From the NCBI RefSeq assembly GCF_024029435.1, contig NZ_CP097118.1, positions 992,001 to 1,056,000 on the forward strand: a DNA stretch of 64,000 bases. Reading direction: 5' to 3'. A program made the translations under genes and the position numbers. The stretch is from Fructilactobacillus hinvesii (lineage in GTDB: Bacteria > Bacillota > Bacilli > Lactobacillales > Lactobacillaceae). The notes below the pieces were generated by a model. It did not search any database and was not told the DNA's origin. It saw nothing but the letters and a program-made list of their open reading frames with translations. This document shows, piece after piece, positions 51,989-61,433 of this stretch. Numbering within the stretch: position 1 is the stretch's first letter; every line of letters starts with the position of its first letter.

Positions 51989-52029
51989 TAAAAAAACTCC
52001 TAAATAAAACCGGGTTTTATCTAAGAGTT
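51989..52029 (-). terminator. Terminator between khpA and rimM
   Basis: A 16-bp stem with one mismatch (AACTC...GTTTTAT side) and a 3-base loop, followed by TTTTTTT on the minus strand. It would lower read-through from rpsP-khpA into rimM-trmD. Confidence 0.75.
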
Positions 52030-52035
52030 CTTTTA

Positions 52036-52281
52036 TTATTTACCGTCATCAATAATTAGTTTAACTCGTTTGTGGTCCGGAACGTGAACGCTGTAAACAA
52101 TGGCACGAATGGTCTGTGCTACTCGACCCCGTTTACCAATCACTCGTCCAACATCTTGGGGATTTGGAGTTAAGATATATTCATGAAATTCAGTTGTTTC
52201 GCGATGATCAATCTTAATGTCATCAGGAAACTTCACTAACGGTTTAATGATGGTTGTAATTAAATTGTCAAAATTTACCAT
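52036..52281 (-). CDS. khpA: KH-domain RNA-binding protein KhpA
   Basis: An 81-residue single KH-domain protein with the GxxG loop in VGRVIGKRGRVAQTIRAIVY. KhpA, with KhpB, binds RNA and affects cell size control in Firmicutes. It is located between rpsP and rimM as in other lactobacilli (YlqC in B. subtilis). Confidence 0.95.
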   Translation of the reverse strand: MVNFDNLITTIIKPLVKFPDDIKIDHRETTEFHEYILTPNPQDVGRVIGKRGRVAQTIRAIVYSVHVPDHKRVKLIIDDGK

Positions 52282-52289
52282 GATGAGCC

Positions 52290-52571
52290 TTATTTTTGCT
52301 TGTTAGCTAATTTGGCTTCATGCAACTTCTTCATGATGCCGGCTCTTGACAAAATGTTGCGTACTGTATCAGAAGGCTTAGCACCCTTTTGCAACCAATC
52401 CAAAATGGTTTCTTCTTCTAAAGTTACTTGGTTTTCTTGAATCAATGGGTTGTAAGTTCCCACATTTTCAATGTAACGACCATCACGAGGGCTTCGTGAA
52501 TCAGCAACTACGATTCGATAAAATGGATTTTTCTTGGAACCCATTCGTTTCAAACGAATTTTAACAGACAT
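52290..52571 (-). CDS. rpsP: Ribosomal protein bS16
   Basis: A 93-residue small-subunit protein with the typical N-terminus [23 protein letters not shown] and [13 protein letters not shown]. It starts the rpsP-khpA unit. GGAGG precedes the ATG at 52571. Confidence 0.98.
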   Translation of the reverse strand: MSVKIRLKRMGSKKNPFYRIVVADSRSPRDGRYIENVGTYNPLIQENQVTLEEETILDWLQKGAKPSDTVRNILSRAGIMKKLHEAKLANKQK

Positions 52572-52615
52572 AATGACACCTCCTCAAGTTTTCTTAACGA
52601 TATCTATCTTAACAA

Positions 52616-52657
52616 GAATAAAAAGTAATGTAAAGGGTTTTTTCTTTACACTATTAC
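52616..52657 (-). terminator. Probable terminator after ffh
   Basis: On the minus strand GTAA and TGTAAAG pair with CTTTACA and TTAC with a three-base bulge, followed by TTTTTATT. The stem is imperfect and overlaps the ffh stop. Confidence 0.5.
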
Positions 52658-54096
52658 TTTTTCCGTTTTTTGGAACGTTTCCGTTTGTTTTTCTTTATCT
52701 TCCGACTCATTCGCTTCATCGCTAGGTTGGAAAGTTTTCCTCCCATTCCGCCACCCATACCAGCGGCTTGCATCATGTTTTCCATCCCAGACATGTTTCC
52801 GTTAGAAACTTGATTCATCATTTTCTTCATCTGATCAAATTGCTTAATCATACGGTTGACGATCTGAATTGGTTGGGCTGAACCACGGGCAATTCGACGA
52901 CGACGAGATGGATTAAGGACCTCCGGATTTTCCCGTTCCTCATTGGTCATGGAGTAGATCATAGCTTTAATTCGTTCTAGGTCTTTTGGATCCATTTCCA
53001 CGTTTTTAAGAGCGGGATTATTGGCCATTCCTGGAATCATAGCCATAATGTCTTTTAACGGACCCATGTTCTGAATTTGTTGGAGTTGATCTAAAAAGTC
53101 GTCAAAGTTAAAGGAATTCTCCCGCATTTTTTTGGCTAATTCCTGCGCCTTTTGTTCATCTACGTTTTTCTGAGTCTTTTCAACCAGCGACAGAACGTCT
53201 CCCATTCCTAGGATCCGAGATGCCATTCGATCGGGATGGAAAACATCCAAATCGTCCATCTTTTCTCCCTGACCGGTAAAGAGAATTGGTTTTCCAGTCA
53301 CAGCTTTAATTGATAGAGCGGCTCCACCTCGAGTATCACCATCTAACTTGGTTAAAACAACTCCAGTAATGTCTAAATCATCGTTAAATCCCTGGGCAGT
53401 TTCCACTGCATTTTGCCCGGTCATAGCATCAACCACTAACAGGATATCGTTTGGTTTAGCAACGGCTTTGATTTGTTCCAGCTCATGCATCAATTTTTCA
53501 TCAATTTGTAACCGACCAGCGGTATCAATGAAAACGTAATCGTTGTGATTTTCACGAGCTTTTGCGAGTCCATCTTGAACAATCTGAACGGGGTCTACGT
53601 CTGTGCCTTCTGAAAAGACCGGCACGTCAATTTGTTTTCCAACTTGTTCCAATTGATCAATGGCCGCCGGCCGGTAAACATCAGCTGCGATTAACAGCGG
53701 CCGGGCCTGATCATCTTTTTTAAGTCGGTGCGCTAATTTCCCCACCGTGGTCGTTTTCCCGGCCCCTTGCAATCCAACCATCATTACAACCGTTGGAATC
53801 TTAGGCGCCTTCGTTAATTCGGTGGCTGACCCCCCCATCATTTCGGTTAATTCATCATCCACAATCTTAACGATTTGCTGACCTGGATTCAGGCCTTCTA
53901 GCACCTGTTCTCCCTTTGCTTTTTCCTGCACCTTTTTAACAAAATTGCGGACCACAGTAAAGTTAACGTCGGCATCTAACAGCGCTAGTCGAATTTCCCG
54001 CATCGTACTGCGTAAATCCGCCTCGCTAATCTTGCCTTTGCCCCGTAAATTTCTAAAAGCATTTTGTAATTTTTCTGATAAACCTTCGAATGCCAT
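52654..54096 (-). CDS. ffh: Signal recognition particle protein Ffh
   Basis: A 480-residue SRP GTPase that binds signal sequences of nascent membrane proteins. The G domain has GLQGAGKTTTVGKLA, DTAGRLQIDEKLM and TKLDGDTRGGAALS; the M domain is Met-rich (MKKMMNQVSNGNMSGMENMM) with the RRRRIARGS RNA-binding motif. A Lys/Arg-rich tail ends the protein. It is 12 bases after ylxM. Confidence 0.98.
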   Translation of the reverse strand: MAFEGLSEKLQNAFRNLRGKGKISEADLRSTMREIRLALLDADVNFTVVRNFVKKVQEKAKGEQVLEGLNPGQQIVKIVDDELTEMMGGSATELTKAPKIPTVVMMVGLQGAGKTTTVGKLAHRLKKDDQARPLLIAADVYRPAAIDQLEQVGKQIDVPVFSEGTDVDPVQIVQDGLAKARENHNDYVFIDTAGRLQIDEKLMHELEQIKAVAKPNDILLVVDAMTGQNAVETAQGFNDDLDITGVVLTKLDGDTRGGAALSIKAVTGKPILFTGQGEKMDDLDVFHPDRMASRILGMGDVLSLVEKTQKNVDEQKAQELAKKMRENSFNFDDFLDQLQQIQNMGPLKDIMAMIPGMANNPALKNVEMDPKDLERIKAMIYSMTNEERENPEVLNPSRRRRIARGSAQPIQIVNRMIKQFDQMKKMMNQVSNGNMSGMENMMQAAGMGGGMGGKLSNLAMKRMSRKIKKNKRKRSKKRKK

Positions 54097-54107
54097 GTTT
54101 ACTCCTT

Positions 54108-54467
54108 TTAGTTCTCTTCTAGTTGTTCTAACCGGTTAATTAACTGATTTAATTCCTGATCATCAGGATGCCTAGTCTGAATGACGTGGTTTAGTTGGTC
54201 AATGATTTGATTTCGCGCCCCAAATTTTTGGTACAATCCCATCCGTTCTTCGTACCGTTCTAACGTCAGTTCCGTTCTACGAATGTTATCATACACAGCT
54301 TGCCGACTGACGTTAAAGTTCTCAGAGATTTCTCCTAGAGAAAGATCATCAGCATAGTACTGGCGAATGTAATCTGCCTGTTTGGGCGTTAATAAGCTCC
54401 CATAAAAATCAAACAACGCGTTAATCCGGTTATCTTTTGCTAGTTTAGCATTAAAATCAGTTTCCAT
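54108..54467 (-). CDS. ylxM: YlxM, SRP-associated HTH protein
   Basis: A 119-residue DNA-binding-type protein with a sigma-like helix-turn-helix, YADDLSLGEISENFNVSRQAVYD. YlxM is encoded between ftsY and ffh in most Firmicutes and modulates SRP activity in streptococci. The position and motif fit well. Confidence 0.93.
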   Translation of the reverse strand: METDFNAKLAKDNRINALFDFYGSLLTPKQADYIRQYYADDLSLGEISENFNVSRQAVYDNIRRTELTLERYEERMGLYQKFGARNQIIDQLNHVIQTRHPDDQELNQLINRLEQLEEN

Positions 54468-54469
54468 GG

Positions 54470-55789
54470 TTATTCCTTAATTAGGCCTTTAAACAGACCA
54501 TAGACGAATTCTTCTGGATTAAAGGTTTGGAGGTCATTAACTCCTTCCCCTAAACCAACGTACTTCACTGGAATCCCTAGTTCTTGTTTAATTGCTAACA
54601 CAATGCCACCCTTAGCGGTCCCATCTAACTTAGTCAAAACAATGCCAGTGATGTCAGCAACATCCCGGAATAACTTAGCTTGGGTCAGAGCATTTTGCCC
54701 AACGGTGGCATCAATTACCAAGAGGACTTCTTGTGGAGCTCCCGGAATTTCCCGCTGGATAATCTTGTTCATTTTTTCCAGCTCTTTCATTAAGTTTACT
54801 TTATTTTGTAACCGTCCGGCCGTGTCCACTAACAAGATGTCATAGTTTTCGTCTTTGGCTCGTTTAACCGCATCAAATACCACGGAAGCTGGGTCACTGC
54901 CCTCTGGCTTTTGGACGATGTCAACGTGATCGCGGCGGGCCCATTCGGCTAACTGCTCAATGGCTCCGGCTCTAAAGGTATCAGCCGCTGCAACGAGCAC
55001 CTTTTTCCCCTCTTGTCGGTACTGATTAGCCAATTTTCCAATCGTGGTTGTCTTCCCAGCTCCGTTAACTCCAATCATCAAAATGACAGTCGGTCCGTCC
55101 GGATTTTCGCTTAATTTCATTGACTGTTGATCAGGAACATCATAAATTTCTACTAGTTTTTGGACAATGAAATTCTGAACTTCATTGCGATTCTTAATGT
55201 TATTTAGTCGAACTGCGTCTCGAAGTTGATCACTAATTGACGTGGCCGTTTCGACCCCCACATCGGCTTGAATCAACGTATCTTCCAAGTCATCAAAGAA
55301 ATCTTCATCCACCGAACGGAAGTTAGCAAATAACCGGTTCAAGCTTTGTCCAAAGGAAGATCGTGATTTTGATAATCCATGTTCATATTTTCGTTCTGCA
55401 TCTGGTTCCGTTTGCGGTTTGCTACTTTCGCTCTCAGTGCCCGATGATTGTTCAGATTCTGCTACAGAAACTGACTCTGAGGTTGCAGTATCAGAACTAG
55501 TGGTAGATTCAGCGACTGAAGCACTAGCTGAATCATGATCCTCAGAGATTACATCCTCAGTAGTCGTGCTTTTTTCTTGCGGAGTTACCGCTTCAGGTTC
55601 AGCAGTTGAATTTCTCTCTACCGTTGTGGTTGCTTGATCACTTGCAGCAACCGTTGTTGATGTTACTTCACTAGTAACCGATTCAGACGTCGCTGTTTGG
55701 TCTTTTGCGGTACTCTCTGAAGCAGATTGATTTTCTGGTCCTTCTTGATTATGTCGGTTTTTCCGTTTAAAGATATCAAATAGCCCCAT
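54470..55789 (-). CDS. ftsY: SRP receptor FtsY
   Basis: A 439-residue SRP receptor GTPase. An acidic, Ser/Thr-rich A domain covers about residues 10-140, with many SESV/TSE repeats. The NG domain follows with GVNGAGKTTTIGKLA, DTFRAGAIEQLAEWA, DTAGRLQNKVNLM and TKLDGTAKGGI. The frame opens upstream at 55816, but AAAGGAG places the start at the ATG at 55789, overlapping the smc stop by 14 bases. Confidence 0.97.
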   Translation of the reverse strand: MGLFDIFKRKNRHNQEGPENQSASESTAKDQTATSESVTSEVTSTTVAASDQATTTVERNSTAEPEAVTPQEKSTTTEDVISEDHDSASASVAESTTSSDTATSESVSVAESEQSSGTESESSKPQTEPDAERKYEHGLSKSRSSFGQSLNRLFANFRSVDEDFFDDLEDTLIQADVGVETATSISDQLRDAVRLNNIKNRNEVQNFIVQKLVEIYDVPDQQSMKLSENPDGPTVILMIGVNGAGKTTTIGKLANQYRQEGKKVLVAAADTFRAGAIEQLAEWARRDHVDIVQKPEGSDPASVVFDAVKRAKDENYDILLVDTAGRLQNKVNLMKELEKMNKIIQREIPGAPQEVLLVIDATVGQNALTQAKLFRDVADITGIVLTKLDGTAKGGIVLAIKQELGIPVKYVGLGEGVNDLQTFNPEEFVYGLFKGLIKE

Positions 55790-58700
55790 CGTTCTCTCTC
55801 CTTTGTTTTGTATCATCCAAGTTTACAGATACTAATTTTGAAACTCCCGAATCCTGCATGGTTATTCCCACCAGTTGGTCTGCATAGACCATGGTTTCTT
55901 TCCGATGGGTAATTACAATAAATTGGGTCTGTTGCTTTAATTTTTGCATGTACTGGGCAAACCGATCGACATTTGCGGGATCTAATGCCGACTCTGCTTC
56001 GTCTAAGATGACAAACGGAACCGGACGCACCTGTAAAACTGCGAATAGTAACGCTAACGCGGTTAGGGCTTTTTCTCCTCCTGATAACAGGCTTAGATCA
56101 CGATAACGTTTTCCCGGTGGTTTTACTAAGATATCAATCCCGGTAGTCAGCAAATGATGCGGATCAGCAAGTTTTAACTTGGCCTCACCCCCACCAAAAA
56201 TATGCCGAAATACAGTCCCAAAGGCCTTCGCCACCTCCGTAAAGGTTTTTTGGAACCGTTCTTTCACGGTTTGATCCATTTGGTTCATGATGGTTAAAAG
56301 TTCGGTCTTCGCTGCTAATAAATCATTTAACTGGTCGTTTACAAAGTCCGCTCGTTCTTTTAGTTCATCATATGCGGCAATTGCGCCCACGTTTACTGGA
56401 CCTAATTCAGTAATCTGGGCTCGCACTTCAGCTAATTCCCGTTTAAGCAGTTCCGTTTCTAATGCAACCACTTGCAGTTGTTGCTGGGAATGATTTTGTA
56501 ACTCTTCTAATTGGGTTTGTAACTTAGTTAGTTGCTGGTCTTCTAGTTGCACGTCCACTTCTAATTGGTGCCGCTCTTGTTGCACTTTTGCGAGTTGCTG
56601 CTGGTTTTGATTCAATTCTGTTTCAACAGCTTCTCCTTGTGCTTGATCAGCAGTTAGCTGTCGTTTTAGTTCTGCGAGTTGTTGCTGGTCAGTTTGAATC
56701 TCTGCTTGCAACTGCTCAGGCGCAACCGGTTGCTCGGCTTGCAGTTGTGCTAATTCCTGTTGCAATTGTGCTAACTTACGTTGTTCTTGGTCAGCTGCTT
56801 GCTGTTCTGCTTGCAGCTGTTGCACAATCCGTTGCTTTTCCGCCCGCGCTTGATTTAACCGTTCTCGAATCTGGCTTACTTGTTGTTGTTGGTCCATTAA
56901 TACCGATTGACTATCCTGTTGTTGCTGTTTGTGCGCCTGAATATCCCGTTTTAAGCGCTGAATCGTAGCTTGGTTTTGTTCGAGCTCCGCTTCGGTTTGT
57001 TTAATGACCTGTTCATCAACAGTCGTTGGTTCATTATCATCCGTAAAATCAAGTTTCATTTGTAATTGAGCAGCTGCAATTTCTCGTTCTTGTTGCTGTA
57101 GCTGTTCCGTTAGGTGAGTAACCCGTTGTTGCTGAACTTTTAACTCTGCCGTCTGATCTGATTCTTGCTGGTACCAATCATCGCGTTGTGCTTGCACTCG
57201 TTGTTCCTTTTGTTTAAGCTGCGCTAACTTTTGTTCGCGCTGATCCAATTGGGTTTGTAACTTGGTTTGCTGCTGTTCTAACTTTTGTAATCGTTGTTTC
57301 TGGCTCAAGATCCCATTTTCATCTCGTTGATTCCGTCCTCCGGTAATCGAACCACCGGCATTCACGACTTCACCAGCTAACGTCACAATCTTTACCCGCC
57401 GCCGCAGTTGCTGGCTCATAGCAGTCGCATTTTGTAAGGTATCCGTAATGATCACGTTGCCCAATAAATGGTTTTTTACCCGTTGCATCCGGGATGGCAT
57501 GGTCACTAGATCAGCAGCGACTCCCAAAAAGCCAGGTTGGGTCCGAGCAATCTGTAATAAACTTGGATTAACAAACCGTTCGTTGAGCGCATCAAGGGGC
57601 AGAACGGTGACTCGCCCTAGCTGATGTTGACTTAAAAAGCGGATTGCGGTTCGAGCGTTGGCAACTGTATCAACTACCACCTGTTGCAATGCTCCTCCTA
57701 GGGTAGTTTCAATGGCCCGTAAGTAGCGATCATCCACCTGTAAGAAATCTCCCACTGGCCCTAAGATCCCAGGTATTTCCTGTTGATGGCGCAACAAATT
57801 TCGACTTCCCCGGTATAAATTATTATGACCTAAAACCATATTTTTTAAGCTATCACATTCGGTTTTAATCGTTTGCAATTCCCGGAGCTGCTGGTACCAG
57901 GCTTGTTGGTTCTGTTCTTGTTGCTTTGCTAACTCATCTACTTGGGCTTTGAAGTGCTGCTGTTGTGTCTGAGCTGCAGTTACCCGTTGTTTTAAAGCTG
58001 CTACGTTCTTCGTAGCGGCTTCCAACTCGGTAGCTTGTCGCTGCTTTTCCGTTTCCAAATCTTGTAGTTGTCGCTGCTGGGTTCGATAGGCTTGTTGCTG
58101 TCGCTCTGACAACTGATCTGCCACGCGTAAATCATTTTTTTGGCTCGTTAATTTTTGCATCAAGGTTACGTACTGACTTTGCGCTTGTTCTAAATCAGCC
58201 TCTTCTGCTTCCACCCGTTTTAACATAATTGTCGCTTCACTAGCTTCAATTGCTTGGGCTAACTTTTGTAACTGCGCGTTGGTTGCTTGTTCAGCAGTTT
58301 GAGCGGTGCGCTGCTGTTCGGTCAACTGGTTAATTTGGTGCTGCCGTTGCTCTTGTCTTTGTCGTAATTCCGTTAACTGAGTTTGCTTAAATTCTAACTG
58401 CTGGTTCCGCAGTTTAGCTTCTCCCGTAGCCATTTCCAGTTGCTTAGTAGCGTTTAATAATTGCTCCTGAAGCTGATCTTGTTTTTGATGTCCACGCTTT
58501 AATTGCTGATTCACGGTCTGCTTTTGAGTGGTTAGATGTTCAATCCGTTCCGTTAGGCGCTGCTGACTTGCCGTGCTTTTTTTTAACCGCAGCTTGGTTT
58601 GTTGCTGTTTGGTTTGTAACTGCTGTTTTTGAGTTACAAACTGGGTAAATTGCAGCCGCTCTAACCGATTATTTTTTTCCAAATAAAGTTCGGCGGTCTG

Positions 58701-59327
58701 CTTTTGGGTTTGTAATGGTTCTAGCTGTTTGGCTAATTCATGGGCAATGTCTGACACACGATCAACATTAGCTTGGGTATCAGCGAGCTTTTTTTCTGCA
58801 TCCGTTTTCTGCTTTTTATACCGATAGACACCAGCAGCCGTTTCAATTACAGCTCGTCGTTGTCCTGTATCTCCCGCTAGAATTTCATCAACGTTTCCCT
58901 GGGAAATAATTGAGAGGGAACCTTCTCCCAGTCCCGTATCCAAAAAAAGCCCTTGAATATCTCGTAAGAGACACTCTTGGTCGTTTAAAAGATAGTGACT
59001 TTCACCATTTCGGTAGTACCGTCTGGTAATTTTAACTTCCGCATAATCAGTCGCTAGGTAGTGATCCTGATTATCGAATAGTAAACTAACCTCCGCTCGG
59101 TTTAGAGGACGTCGGTCGTTAGAACCAGAGAAAATAACATCCTTCATTTTTTGGCCCCGCAGTTGCTTAGCTGATTGCTCACCAAGCGCCCACCGAATGG
59201 CTTCAATGACGTTACTTTTTCCACTTCCATTAGGACCAACAATTCCCGTTAAGCCCTCCTGACAATCAATGACCGTTCGATCGGCAAATGATTTAAATCC
59301 GGAGATTTGAATTGACTGTAACTTCAC
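55776..59327 (-). CDS. smc: Chromosome segregation protein SMC
   Basis: A 1183-residue SMC ATPase for chromosome condensation and segregation. The Walker A is VGPNGSGKSNVIEAI, the hinge lies about residues 505-640 (LGPVGDFLQVDDRYLRAIETTLGGALQ), the coiled coils are very Gln-rich, and the C-terminal head has LSLLSGGEKALTALAL and FVILDEAESALDPANV. The Gln content of the coiled coils is unusually high. It lies between rnc and ftsY, the classic order. Confidence 0.98.
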   Translation of the reverse strand: MKLQSIQISGFKSFADRTVIDCQEGLTGIVGPNGSGKSNVIEAIRWALGEQSAKQLRGQKMKDVIFSGSNDRRPLNRAEVSLLFDNQDHYLATDYAEVKITRRYYRNGESHYLLNDQECLLRDIQGLFLDTGLGEGSLSIISQGNVDEILAGDTGQRRAVIETAAGVYRYKKQKTDAEKKLADTQANVDRVSDIAHELAKQLEPLQTQKQTAELYLEKNNRLERLQFTQFVTQKQQLQTKQQQTKLRLKKSTASQQRLTERIEHLTTQKQTVNQQLKRGHQKQDQLQEQLLNATKQLEMATGEAKLRNQQLEFKQTQLTELRQRQEQRQHQINQLTEQQRTAQTAEQATNAQLQKLAQAIEASEATIMLKRVEAEEADLEQAQSQYVTLMQKLTSQKNDLRVADQLSERQQQAYRTQQRQLQDLETEKQRQATELEAATKNVAALKQRVTAAQTQQQHFKAQVDELAKQQEQNQQAWYQQLRELQTIKTECDSLKNMVLGHNNLYRGSRNLLRHQQEIPGILGPVGDFLQVDDRYLRAIETTLGGALQQVVVDTVANARTAIRFLSQHQLGRVTVLPLDALNERFVNPSLLQIARTQPGFLGVAADLVTMPSRMQRVKNHLLGNVIITDTLQNATAMSQQLRRRVKIVTLAGEVVNAGGSITGGRNQRDENGILSQKQRLQKLEQQQTKLQTQLDQREQKLAQLKQKEQRVQAQRDDWYQQESDQTAELKVQQQRVTHLTEQLQQQEREIAAAQLQMKLDFTDDNEPTTVDEQVIKQTEAELEQNQATIQRLKRDIQAHKQQQQDSQSVLMDQQQQVSQIRERLNQARAEKQRIVQQLQAEQQAADQEQRKLAQLQQELAQLQAEQPVAPEQLQAEIQTDQQQLAELKRQLTADQAQGEAVETELNQNQQQLAKVQQERHQLEVDVQLEDQQLTKLQTQLEELQNHSQQQLQVVALETELLKRELAEVRAQITELGPVNVGAIAAYDELKERADFVNDQLNDLLAAKTELLTIMNQMDQTVKERFQKTFTEVAKAFGTVFRHIFGGGEAKLKLADPHHLLTTGIDILVKPPGKRYRDLSLLSGGEKALTALALLFAVLQVRPVPFVILDEAESALDPANVDRFAQYMQKLKQQTQFIVITHRKETMVYADQLVGITMQDSGVSKLVSVNLDDTKQRRENDGAI

Positions 59328-59342
59328 GAACGTTCACCTACT

Positions 59343-60053
59343 TTACTGCAATTTTTGGTCTTTAATCCCCAGTTTATTTAGTGCTGCCTTGGCAGCGGAC
59401 TGCTCAGCACTCTTTTTCGAATGGCCTTCGCCAACCCCCAGTTCTTGTTGATCAACCAAAACCGCCACTTTAAACTGCCGGTCGTTATCAGGACCATTTT
59501 CATCTAATAGTTGGTAATTAATGTCCACCGGTCCGTTAACTTGAATGGCTTCCTGTAACTCGGTCTTGTGGTCAAAGAATTCATCAAACCAGCCTTCGTC
59601 CAGCTTAGGGAAAATGACTAATCGACAAAAGTTTTTAACGGTTTCAATTCCCTGGTCAAGGTACACAGCCCCAATAAACGATTCAAAGATATCACACAGG
59701 AGTGAATCTCTATTTCGCGCTCCGGCCTTTTCTTCTCCCTTTCCCAGCCGAATGTATTTATCAAAATGACATTCACGCGCAAACCGACTAAAACTATGCC
59801 GATTAACCATCGCTGCCCGTAACCGGGTTAACCGTCCTTGGGGCATATCTGGATAACGTTTAAAGATATAGTCAGAAACCACAAGTTGATAAACAGCGTC
59901 CCCTAAAAACTCTAATCGTTCGTAAAACTTTAAGTTTTCATCTGGATGTTCGTTAACGTACGAAGCCTGCGTAAAGGCTTCATCTAATAAAGCTTCATTG
60001 TTAAATTTAATGTTATAATCACTGGCTAATTTATGGTCAAATTCTTTCTGCAA
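59343..60053 (-). CDS. rnc: Ribonuclease III
   Basis: A 236-residue double-strand-specific endoribonuclease for rRNA and mRNA processing. The signature ERLEFLGDAVYQLVVSDYIF and the second acidic site CDIFESFIGAVYLDQG are kept; the C-terminal double-stranded RNA-binding domain ends with GEGHSKKSAEQSAAKAAL. It lies between acpP and smc as usual. Confidence 0.97.
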   Translation of the reverse strand: MQKEFDHKLASDYNIKFNNEALLDEAFTQASYVNEHPDENLKFYERLEFLGDAVYQLVVSDYIFKRYPDMPQGRLTRLRAAMVNRHSFSRFARECHFDKYIRLGKGEEKAGARNRDSLLCDIFESFIGAVYLDQGIETVKNFCRLVIFPKLDEGWFDEFFDHKTELQEAIQVNGPVDINYQLLDENGPDNDRQFKVAVLVDQQELGVGEGHSKKSAEQSAAKAALNKLGIKDQKLQ

Positions 60054-60099
60054 GTGAAGTTCCTCCCGATTGTTTAATGATTCTATTATAGCATTAAAC

Positions 60100-60128
60100 G
60101 AAAAACCCCATCAGGCTTTGATGGGGTT
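60100..60128 (-). terminator. Terminator after acpP
   Basis: A 10-bp stem AACCCCATCA/TGATGGGGTT with a 5-base loop and five T on the minus strand. It separates acpP from rnc, so rnc and smc need their own promoter. Confidence 0.85.
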
Positions 60129-60132
60129 CCGC

Positions 60133-60384
60133 TTATTTTTTGTCAGGTGTATTTTTCACAATCACATCTACTAAATCCTGGACCGTATCAATTTGTTCGG
60201 CCGCATCATCTGGAATGACGTCGCCAAATTCATCTTCAATTTCCACGATAAAGTGCGCTAAATCTACGAAATCAGCACCTAAATCTCGTTGAAAGTTAGT
60301 TTCTCGATTAATTTCCGCTTTTTCTACTTGAAATTGGTCTTCAAGCGTTTGGGCTACCGTATAAAATACCGTTTTTTCATCCAT
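60133..60384 (-). CDS. Acyl carrier protein lacking the phosphopantetheine serine
   Basis: An 83-residue ACP-fold protein directly after plsX. The helix 2 motif, normally GADSLDxVEL, reads GADFVDLAHF: the Ser that carries 4'-phosphopantetheine is Phe39 (codon TTC). Other family positions, such as FQRDLGAD before it and EIEDEFGDVIPDD after it, are kept, so the alignment is unambiguous. It cannot be made into a holo-ACP by the known route. It may be a structural or regulatory ACP-like protein, or a gene relieved by another acpP elsewhere. Confidence 0.85.
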   Translation of the reverse strand: MDEKTVFYTVAQTLEDQFQVEKAEINRETNFQRDLGADFVDLAHFIVEIEDEFGDVIPDDAAEQIDTVQDLVDVIVKNTPDKK

Positions 60385-60402
60385 GAGAAAGTCCCTCCAC
60401 CA

Positions 60403-61422
60403 TTAATCTTGCTGTTTTTGATCAGCAAACTGTGTTGCAATTTCTGTCACTAAATTTGAATGTGCCACGTCTGCGGCGCTCTGTAAGGCATAGAAAATGG
60501 TTTTCGCATTGCTATTTCCGTGCGTTTTAATCACCGGAGCTTTTAAGCCCAGCAGTACTGAACCCCCGTAACGGGTGTAATCCATTTTTTTAGCAATCTT
60601 TTTTAAGGCTGGTTTTAATAATAATCCCCCAAGCTTTTCACGAAAGCCACCGGTCGTAATACTGTCTTTAATCATATTTACAACGGCAAGGGCACTTCCT
60701 TCAATTCCCTTTAGGGCAGCATTGCCAGTGAATCCATCGGTAACGGCTACGTCCGTAACGTTATTTAACAGATCACGAGCCTCAACGTTACCAATAAAAT
60801 TCAACTCTCCGGCTTGGCCTAATTTTTCGAGTTCTTCATACATTTTACGGTGGTTAACGTCCCCTTTATCTGCTTCAGTTCCGTTATTAATGAGACCAAT
60901 CCGCGGATTCGACAAAGCTCTAACCCGTTGGCTATAAATTTTACCTAGTTGGGCGTACTGAATAACGTTTTCAACCTTAGCATCCGCATTGGCTCCCGCG
61001 TCAATCATCGTAAAACCGCGATCGTTATCAACCACCGGTAGCGTTACAATCAAGCCGGGCCGATTAATTCCTTTCATTCGACCAATAATCAAAAGGCCGG
61101 CGACCATTAATGCCCCAGTATTTCCGGCTGACAGTAATAAATCAGCCTCGCCATTCCGTACCGCTTGGGCTGCCAACACCAGACTGGCATTTTTCTTTTT
61201 TTTAACCGCCCGAACTGGTTCATCATCCATCGCAATTACTTCATCAGCGTGCACAATCCGAATGTTTTGCGAGTTTTTTACTAACGGTTTAAGCTGCTCT
61301 TGATCCCCAAATAAAATGTATTCCACATCATTTTGGCTCGCATCGCGAGCTAATTCAGCACCAGCCACGAGTGCTTGTGGAGCGTGGTCGCCACCCATGG
61401 CATCAATTGCAATTTTAATCAT
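60403..61422 (-). CDS. plsX: Phosphate acyltransferase PlsX
   Basis: A 339-residue enzyme that converts acyl-ACP to acyl-phosphate, the first step of phospholipid synthesis in Firmicutes. Motifs: IAIDAMGGDHAPQ at the start, LLSAGNTGALMVAGL, GNVEARDLLNNVTDVAVTDGFTGN and the C-terminal GGSVLLGLKAPVIKTHGNS. It lies between recG and the acpP-like gene. The linked ACP has lost its serine, so PlsX must use a different acyl-ACP, or acyl-phosphate made by the FakA/FakB system. Confidence 0.97.
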   Translation of the reverse strand: MIKIAIDAMGGDHAPQALVAGAELARDASQNDVEYILFGDQEQLKPLVKNSQNIRIVHADEVIAMDDEPVRAVKKKKNASLVLAAQAVRNGEADLLLSAGNTGALMVAGLLIIGRMKGINRPGLIVTLPVVDNDRGFTMIDAGANADAKVENVIQYAQLGKIYSQRVRALSNPRIGLINNGTEADKGDVNHRKMYEELEKLGQAGELNFIGNVEARDLLNNVTDVAVTDGFTGNAALKGIEGSALAVVNMIKDSITTGGFREKLGGLLLKPALKKIAKKMDYTRYGGSVLLGLKAPVIKTHGNSNAKTIFYALQSAADVAHSNLVTEIATQFADQKQQD

Positions 61423-61433
61423 GAAGGAACTCC

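Noticed and set aside
56588..56968. 126-codon plus-strand frame opposite smc
   Set aside because: A shadow of the Gln-rich coiled-coil codons of smc.
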